Assembly (NCBI GenBank): GCA_973895155.1
Contig: OZ316897.1
Span: 5,084,001-5,148,000, forward strand
Reading direction: 5' to 3'
DNA length: 64,000 bases
From: Marsupella aquatica
Lineage: Eukaryota > Marchantiophyta
This document shows positions 56,593 through 64,000 of this stretch, in pieces. A model generated the notes under the pieces. The model worked only from the letters and a program-made list of their open reading frames with translations. It was not told the origin of the DNA and searched no databases. Every line of letters begins with the position of its first letter. Position 1 is the first letter of the stretch. Both the position numbers and the translations under genes were made by a program.

Positions 56593-59274
56593 GAGGAGTT
56601 CTTAGGAGATTGTGTTGGGAATTGTAGAGGAATAGAGCTACAATTTTGTAAATTTCTAGTCAGAGTAGTCTTTCAGCAGGCAACTTATGTGCCTGATTTT
56701 TCTACAAACCCCAACAGTGAAGTGCATGTGGTTGTTACTTTGATACTTGATTAGCCACAATCCACAAATTTTGTACCCTATATTGTACTGGATCTACTGT
56801 ACAAAGCAAAAGAACAGCTTGCAGTAATAAACAAGAGTTTGCACAGTCCAAAATATTATGTATCATTTGTAATTAGTATGCTACTCTTTCTCATCTACCT
56901 TCTCCAGGGTTCCTGTCCTGGGTTGTTGTTTGAATGATTGCATGTTAACCAATTTAGCTAAATTTTGAGAAATCTCAGAAAGTGAACCTTTCTTAAAAAT
57001 GTCTTCCTTTCAAAGGAAAATGCCATTGCTAGTACTGGCCGGGTTCACCATATGGTCGGGTTCACTAGCTCTGGTATCGGATAATAGTTTAAGTCATCCC
57101 CTGCCCCTTTGCTGAACCCAAGCGGATCCATGTTCAGATATATAATTTTTCAGGTTGGAGAAGTGGTAGAATTGCATGATCTGGCCTGGAGTCCAAGCAA
57201 AATTGGTTAAAGACTTGTGAGTTGTGGGGTACACAACATCATCAGTTATCTCAAAAATTTTAGAATCTCAGCTGAGGAGTTGAGATGGGGCCTTTGAACT
57301 TCCGCTCATCTCAGCTGGGCAGCCGAGGTTGATTCAATCTCGACTGACCTCGCCGAGATGGGCGTACGGACCGAAAAAAAATCCAAAAAAAAAAACCAAA
57401 AAAATTCACAAAAAAAAAAATTGAAATTTTTTTCCCCATCTCAGCTGGCCTCGCCGAGATGGGGCGTACGGACCGAAAAAAAACGTGGAAAAAAAACCAA
57501 AAATTAAAAATTAAAAAATTTTGGTCCACGTGATAGCTGGGCTCGCCGAGATAGGTGTTCGTACGGTACGGACACCTCATGGCGAAATTTTGAAGAAATT
57601 TTTTTCTTCATTTTTTTCTTTTTCGCATCGCAACTTGGCGGCCTCTCTGAGATGAGGTGGCAGCTGATATCAGGTACACTGATGAAAGTGACTGATAACT
57701 GATGAGATTACTTATCTCGAGAGTTGCAGAAAAGTAGTTGGGCTTGTGAGTTCAGAATTTGAGCCCCTTAATTCCATTCTCTCATTGTCTGCACATTTGC
57801 CTTGAATGGTTTGAATTTATTAGCTCTTTGCACAATATATTTTACATTTTAAATTGAGCTTAAAATGCTTTCCTCTCTTGACCAGAGGTCTGAGAAGGCA
57901 CTAAGGGAGACACTAGAAAATAAGATGGAAAGAGTGGAGAGTTTCTTTCCTTTCCAGAGGTCCGAGAAGGGACAAGAGTCCGACTTCATTTTTTTAAATA
58001 AGACAAGGCCCAATTTGCATTTCAAGGTAATGGAATTTAAGCATCCTTGACAATATATATTTTGGCATTGCAACCATGAGACAATCAATGGTCTTGGATC
58101 CACTATTTTAATGAACTTACTAGTTGAGCCACAGAAGGGGCTGTAAGTACTTTTTTAGAGCAACTGCAAGAGACCCATCACAATGAGTTCACTATTTCAC
58201 TAATTTTAAACTTAGTGGACATCCACAAGTCGAGTCATTAATACTAATATTCAAAAGTAGTCTTTCTCTGGCCAAACAAGGGCCTTTGTTGTGTCTTGCC
58301 TCAGTCAACAAAGAAAGACTTATCAATCACCACCTGCATGAAAGGGAAAACAGAGGCAAGTACTCAGAATTATATGAAAGGCTTGCCAATGCATCAATCT
58401 ACTATTGGCCTGATCAAACCCTCTTGGATTCAGTACTGCATGTATTTTGCATACCGAAATAACTACTAAAAGCATATAGTGTTTAGTACCGAGAGTATTG
58501 AGTACTATAACTAAGGTATTGGTATTAAGTACTATTGATATTGGGTACTATAGGTATTTGGTACTAAAGGTATTGGGTACTAAAGGTATTGGGTACTAGA
58601 GGTATTGAGTATTAAAGGTATTGAGTACTAAAGGTATTAAGTAAGTACTGTAAGTATTTAGTACTAAAGTATTGAGTATTGTAAGTATTGAGGTATTTAG
58701 TACTAGCACCAAAAGTATTATGTATTATCAAACAAGTATTAGGTACTAAGTACTGTTGGACATGTACTTCAACCACTATATATTATGTGTTTGACAGATA
58801 TAGGTACTACAAATTGTCTTAGTATTATTGAATACGGATAATAGATCAAACATCCAACACTAACATTAGGGTCTTCTGTGCTTACTTGCCATTGGAATTC
58901 ATTGGCTATGTACATTGCGCATCAAATTGCACACATGCACACAAAACAACAGATAGGCAAAGACACAAATCAATGGACATGCACAGGCAGCCTTCTCACA
59001 AAGTTATCAAATTGATCGAGGCACCAACATGAAGTAAAGGTGGCCAGGGTACAGAGCATGGAAAATGATTCTAGGTAAGCTCTTGCTTACCTGGTACTTC
59101 AGGAGTATAGGTTCAATTCAACCACACTCGGATTTCCCCTACAATCAGAAGTGTTGCAGTTAGAAACAAGCATAAACTGCAATAGCCAATGTAACTATGG
59201 TCTCCTGATGAATGACTTGCTGGACAAAGAAAAATCCCTAGTTTTAAACTGAAACATTTTGGCATGTAAAGGAA
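56593..59274. repeat. Non-coding region with two repeat arrays
   Basis: 57340-57580 has three blocks of GCCGAGATGGG(C)GTACGGACC followed by A-runs (57351, 57452 and, degenerate, 57546). 58480-58745 has about a dozen copies of a 16-bp unit, GGTATTGGGTACTAAA and variants. No gene is seen. A 61-codon frame at 57865-58050 is unassigned. Confidence 0.6.
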
Positions 59275-61847
59275 TTACCTATTTGCTGAATCCAAAATCG
59301 CTTGAAAGGTGTTAGGGGCAAGCTTGAACCCTGGTGATCCCCTCAGTACTTGTGTCGGCACAAGTCCAAATTTAATGTGAACCACAGATGCCACATCAAC
59401 ATAGCTGATGCTAGATTTCTCGTTACGAACAAAGCAAGTCGGGTGCCTACCGTATTGCTGAAACCAAGTGCCTGCCAAAACTACATCCCCCTTACAAAAT
59501 TCAGCAGCATAGTCATCTGTGAAATCAATTTCAACAATGTGAGCCTTCTTTGTACACAACAGAATGTAGAATTCTGCTTTCCAAATGTTATTTTCATCAA
59601 CCTTCACAGCAAAATAGTCACCTACTTCAACCAGATCACCAATGTAGCTCTCATAGTCACAGGTCTGGCTGTCCAACCCACCGCCCATGTCTTTGATGAT
59701 GGCTGCAATATCTCCAGGATTTTTTGGGTACACATAATCTACCTCCCATGGCAGAACATGAGCCTTATTTGCACAATGTTCCAGACTCTCTGGATGAAGT
59801 GCACAGCTGTTGCAAAAGCAAGCCAGTTCTCAACATTTTAGCATCATGGGATTCTCAGGACTGTATCCCAAAAAACAATGCTTTTGTCTCACGCCTTTGA
59901 TAGGCAAACATTCAAGGGTTGAGGTCCGCTTCACCTCTTGCACACCAACCTCCCAAAAAAAACGCCTGACACCTTGCTTCTTGTCATACTCCATTTGCTT
60001 TCCCAAGCAAAACCGTTCCCTTAGAAACTCCACCACGTCCTTTGCACCCTCCATCGGGTGCCCTCCTTCTTTTCGCAACTGCTCCTTTCAAAGAGCCTGC
60101 TTCACTCCACCTCCTAGTCCATCCTGTGCCAGCAGGTATATAGCATCAAAGTTGTCCTGTTGAAAGGAAATGAACATTAACATAAAACATAATAGTAACA
60201 AAATACCAAAAAAGAGTGGGAACTTGAATTATATTTACCTGCACACCTTTCCCGTGCCCTGAGGCATGGAAACACCACATTAGTGGCACCCCATACTCAT
60301 GGTAATATTTTGCCACGTACGAAAAAGGACGGCACCCTTTAAACTGTGGTGCACACCCGTCTGACCACATAATGTGATTGTTGACAAAGAATCCTTTCTC
60401 CCTCATTCACATCCAATGAAAATCCAGGCTGTGCTGCACAAAGCAGGTATCATGGCTATTGTCATCTGAAATAAAAAAAAGTGATAATCAGCCTCAATAA
60501 ATCGGGTGATCCTTTGACCATTTTTGTCACACACCACAGGGTCGTCCTCCTCATTGTCATACTGGTGCCGGTAGGTGATCAGAACAAGAATGGTGATTTG
60601 TCTATTATCCCAATGAAGGGATTGTACCTCGTCCTGTGATGCAAACGTGTAATTCTCTGCAAAGTCAATGGAACTGACTATGGTACCTTTCGGAAAGGAC
60701 TTAAGACAATTTTGGTACTGCTCAGCTTGCCATCTAGCATAGAAGTCATGTTTTATAAATGTTTGTATAGTACCTGTCACCTTTTCCATGAACACCACCA
60801 TTGAGGTGACTTTACTTACTAATCTAAGCCTCTTTGTAGCCTTAGAAAGCTGCGCATCATCATTCTGGACTTTCTTCTTTCTCACACTATTTGGCTTTGG
60901 CAAATCATCTAGGTTAACATACTCATAAGTTTGCCACACCACAGATTCTGTCTCTTCATCCACTCTTTCCTCCCATGGACACAAATCTAACAGCCCTGGC
61001 CCACAGTCCTCACAATCACCTACCAAACAACCTCTCTTGTGCCAAAGATCACTTTCTCCTTTTGCACATAAGGTCTCTGCACACCACTCTCTCACAGAGA
61101 GTTGTGTATACTTGTGAGCTTTGCATGGTTCATCAGTAGCATGACTCAGTCCAACAACAATAGGGGAACAAACTACACATTGACATGTGCAATCTGGAGG
61201 ATGTTGAGACTGTCGTTGCTTGGCAAAGGCTTTGCAAAGTAGGTGCATCTCAACATGTTGCTTGCAGCAACAAACATCCCTATCTTTCATTGTACGTATA
61301 AAATAAGGTTTAAGGGCTTGAAAAGATCGCAAACCAATTGTGTACGCTTTTTGCTCTTTCTTCAACCATTCTTGGAACTTGAAAAAGTACTCCGCCTGTA
61401 AAAAAAATACAGCATATATTCATGAGCAAATTCAACTGTACTCATGCAAATCACTATTAACGCAACATATATTTGTGAGCAAATTCAGTTGTACTTAAAT
61501 CACTATTGAATACATAGTAGGCTTGTAGCCTGTCACTACACAATTCAAAACATTACCTCAGTATCCTCCAAGCGGTGAGTCCTATGCTCCTCATATTCAT
61601 TCTTTGCAATCCTTTTTCTAGCAAAATCCTTCTTGCCTGGATCAGGCCTGGTAAATGCCTCCCAGAACCAGGCAACATCTCCTCGAATCTCCTCAGAATG
61701 TAGATCACTCCTTTCCTTTCGCTGACCCATTGGAAAACGCAATGTGGCATCACCATCCAACAGAATTCTTCTCTTACTAGCAGCATACAAAGGGTCTCTT
61801 TTCATACACAATGCTCGAGCAAGAGAAGATTGGTATCTTGCATTCAC
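59275..61847 (-). pseudogene. Transposase-like protein with D-E-N-Y-T / W-S-D-G / S-G-H-G-K-G motifs
   Basis: Minus-strand exons 61847-61557, 61395-60239, 60156 to about 59830, and 59733-59275, with GT-AG junctions at the first two introns. The second exon has Cys-rich clusters (CCCKQHVEMH; CTCQCVVC; CLVGDCEDCG). The core follows: IVSSIDFAENYTFASQDEVQSLHW, then IMWSDGCAPQFKGCRPF, SGHGKG, and in exon 3 AQDGLGGGVKQAL. This Asp/Asp/Gly pattern resembles an RNase H-like transposase family seen in transposons of algae and animals. The family name is uncertain. Defects are a frameshift in the eight-A run at 60473-60480, a TGA near 60409 and a TGA near 60088. The last exon (VEVGDYFAVKVDENN) resembles a BAH-like module, which is a weak guess. 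Confidence 0.5.
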
Positions 61848-62329
61848 AATCTTGGGACCAGTGAAGGAAGCTAGTAAAATATCTTTGGCCGCCAGATTTA
61901 TTCACAAAAGCCTTGACCCCAGCATTACATACTATTCATTGTCAAGGCATAGGCTTACGCAAACTTTCAAAACTTGGAGATTAAAATTAATACTTAACTA
62001 GAGACTAGCTGGGCTGAGGAGAGCTGGGAGAGCTGAGGAGAGCTGGGATACGAAACTTTGTCATTTCTCTTTTCTCTCCCGCTTTTTGTTTCCAATTGTC
62101 ATGCTGAGCTTCACTGAATCGTCTATTTGAAAGGCCGACGGGAGATTGGAAAGCTCTGCCTATTGCCTTCCAAACAAAATGCGTATCACCAACTTTTGAC
62201 TATCTTAGACATAGTTTCAACTCACATAAAGTTTTTTGAACTCTGCTAGTTCTTCTGTTGAAATTGGACAGATTTGGCTGAATTTTTGAGCGTGGAGTTG
62301 CTTAATCCCTGGTGTTGCAACAAAGCTCG
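61848..62329. other. Intergenic, divergent promoter candidate
   Basis: It lies between the minus-strand transposase-like gene and the plus-strand exon at 62330. It contains a short direct repeat of AGAGCTGGGA near 62020-62050. Nothing else is recognised. Confidence 0.35.
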
Positions 62330-62652
62330 ATGGATACGAACGCGCACTCCGGATTTGGGCGATTGTTTCGCTCCACTGGTGGCAGAGGACCAAATCGCTA
62401 TCCATATGCCTTTTCTGGCCGGGGAAACGGGAGGGGACCTTCTGATGCCTCTTGGCGACGCGATGGTGCGCCCCTCTCTCTGGGGCGACGCCCTTGGAGT
62501 GGTGAGGCACATGTGAACTCCCTACCGGAGAAAGATTCCAGTAGATTTTCTATCCAAGATGCACGTGGTGGTCCAAAAACAACACCTTTTGATCTGTTTG
62601 ATAACTCTCGGGCGCAGAGGGAAAGAACTCCCCCGTGTCTGCAATCTCCAAG
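62330..62652 (+). CDS. Arg/Gly-rich first exon, unassigned
   Basis: It starts at ATG 62330 and stays open for 107 codons (MDTNAHSGFGRLFRSTGGRG ... GRGNGRGPSD), ending at a possible donor CAAG/GTATCC at 62653. RGG-like sequence is typical of nucleic-acid-binding tails. The next exon is not certain. The BRCT gene downstream has its own ATG. Confidence 0.35.
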
Positions 62653-63841
62653 GTATCCACATCAGGTGCACTATGCATGTACATTATTCAGGTTCAAAGC
62701 CAAGCAACAAGTACCCTAAGTTCATTACTTGTTCCTGGGTACATGCCTTCAAAAACTCCCCTTAAGCCTTCTAGGAACTTTTTTAACTCTGCAATCATTT
62801 TGATCACGACTTACATGACACTGCTTAAATTAAATCAGGACTTCTCATTATGAGCATATAAGTTACAAGGCTATTTAATTTGCGAGAATTCCCTTAAAGT
62901 TTACCAACATTTTGTATTCTCATTGAATGTCTGCCCATTTACAACATCTGTATGTGGCATCACAAAACAATTGCACTTGTCACCTTCAATATTGTGAAGG
63001 CACATATTCAAACTATGAGGTGCATGCTTGGCCTCATTCACAATTGGAGGACCCAAAAGGAACGTCACACTCAGAAGTGACCATAGTTTATTATGCTTTA
63101 GGACATCATTTGTAAGGTGTAATGAGATGATATGCAAAATTTGATGTACTATACTTAATAAACATCCTGTAGGTTGGTAACATTAATTAAACTATCTAGC
63201 ATTTGAGACTTTGAAGCTTTCCTTATATGTCCTTCAAAGATCGATAAAAGGACTTGTCACGCAACGAGGCACATCATTTCAGGACTCGAAAGGACTCTAA
63301 AACTTGCATTTTAGACAATGAAATTTTACCAAGGCATGCATACTAATAGAATAATCTTATATTTTAAAACTCAAATATTGACACACACTAAACCTTTATG
63401 TACAAGACAAAAATAATCAGTAATTTTGGCTTATTTAGGGCCATCAATAATAGGATCCCTTAAAAAAGTTAAAAACTTGATTTATCTACATGGTGAGGTA
63501 GGTTACACCATGTAAAATAGCCTTGTGAAAAAATTAGACTTAAATGTCTTGAGATAAAATCATGATGAAGCTTTTTCCATGTTACGAAAGTTATTTTTCA
63601 CTAAAACAGCATGTTTTTGAGTCCTAAAAGTGGTTCCTGTGAGGTACACCCAATTGTGAATGAGACTGCTTGCAGGTGTCTAGTACGTTTGTCCCAATAT
63701 TTCTCCCGTTTGGAATCGGAGCAAAGACTCACCAGACGACTGGACTGGACCAAGTTATAAACGCAGCATTTTAAGGGCCCTTCGATTATCAGGTGAACGC
63801 ATTATCTTCCGGTCTGCAGTGATTAGGTGGCCCGTGTGTAC
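62653..63841. other. Region homologous to 29.9-30.4 kb, with an extra 0.65-kb insertion
   Basis: 62735-63023 matches 29930-30200 in order, and homology resumes at 63676 (GTGTCTAGTACG). 63024-63675 has no counterpart in the first copy and holds no gene. Confidence 0.6.
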
Positions 63842-64000
63842 ATGGCCTCTAGGAAACGTACAAAGGTTGACCACCCGCCTCTGTTGGCTGGAATCAAAGC
63901 CATTTTGATTCCTGGCCACTATGGGTTCACCCAAGTGAGTTGGCCAATCGTACAAAAACGATTCTCAGAGTTCCATGGGACTGAAGTCAAGGACATCACT
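63842..64000 (+). CDS. Second BRCT protein gene, start only
   Basis: Open from ATG 63842 to the window edge (53 codons): MASRKRTKVDHPPLLAGIKA, then a segment with WPIVQKRFSEFHGTEVKD. It aligns with the start of the 30381 gene and keeps Gln where that copy has a TAG stop. This suggests a second, less damaged CACTA family member beginning near here. Confidence 0.7.
   Translation, partial: MASRKRTKVDHPPLLAGIKAILIPGHYGFTQVSWPIVQKRFSEFHGTEVKDIT

Overview
The window is eukaryotic nuclear DNA from the green-plant (streptophyte) lineage. Support comes from TTTAGGG-type telomere-like repeats, GT-AG introns, a CACTA transposon with the plant Tnp2/DUF4218/DUF4216 layout, a PIF/Harbinger transposase, a captured fragment of ribosomal protein L18a, and an intact gene matching a domain found at the C-terminus of plant HDA5/HDA18-type histone deacetylases. 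DUF7869-type proteins and a methyltransferase-carrying transposon are, as far as I know, not usual in flowering plants, so a charophyte alga or non-seed land plant with a large repeat-rich genome is the best guess. The species cannot be fixed.

Layout, left to right. (1) 1 to about 8438: an unusual mobile element, cut by the window edge. A plus-strand gene joins a ParB-like domain to a beta-class DNA methyltransferase. A minus-strand gene encodes a DUF7869-like protein. The palindrome CGATAAATTTATCG is scattered through its non-coding DNA. (2) This element sits inside the integrase gene of a Ty3/gypsy element (8439-9552) that ends in a PHD finger. (3) The gypsy 3' LTR (9553-9985 plus 14649-14824) is split by a GC-rich insertion (9986-14648) that carries one long gag-like, coiled-coil ORF. 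(4) The gypsy LTR ends inside a Mutator-like transposase pseudogene (14825-16716, minus). That gene is divergent from a second ParB-like gene (17221-18379, plus), and another palindrome family, TAGCGCC-GGCGCTA, lies between them and in an apparent intron. (5) About 18.6-41.4 kb is a PIF/Harbinger transposon. A LINE fragment broke an exon (20717-21760, 16-bp target duplication). An 18.54-kb CACTA element (22082-40621, TSD TCA) landed in an intron. The CACTA element carries an L18a fragment, a PHD-finger gene, a two-BRCT gene, its transposase and a second CACTA protein. (6) 41.8-42.4 kb holds an RPA1-like fragment, followed by minisatellites. (7) 46698-48869 is the only convincing intact spliced host gene. 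(8) 49407-50050 is a related gypsy LTR on the other strand. (9) 52.5-56.6 kb holds a RING-like/coiled-coil gene and a second RPA1-like gene, flanked by GGTATT repeat arrays. (10) 59.3-61.8 kb is a decayed transposase-like gene (minus). (11) 62.3 kb to the end starts a second copy of the BRCT-carrying CACTA segment.

Most coding regions carry stops or frameshifts, some in homopolymers, so they are decayed transposon genes, or in part sequencing errors. The most interesting theme is the repeated pairing of ParB-like proteins with dispersed palindromes in two different mobile elements, one of which also encodes a DNA methyltransferase.
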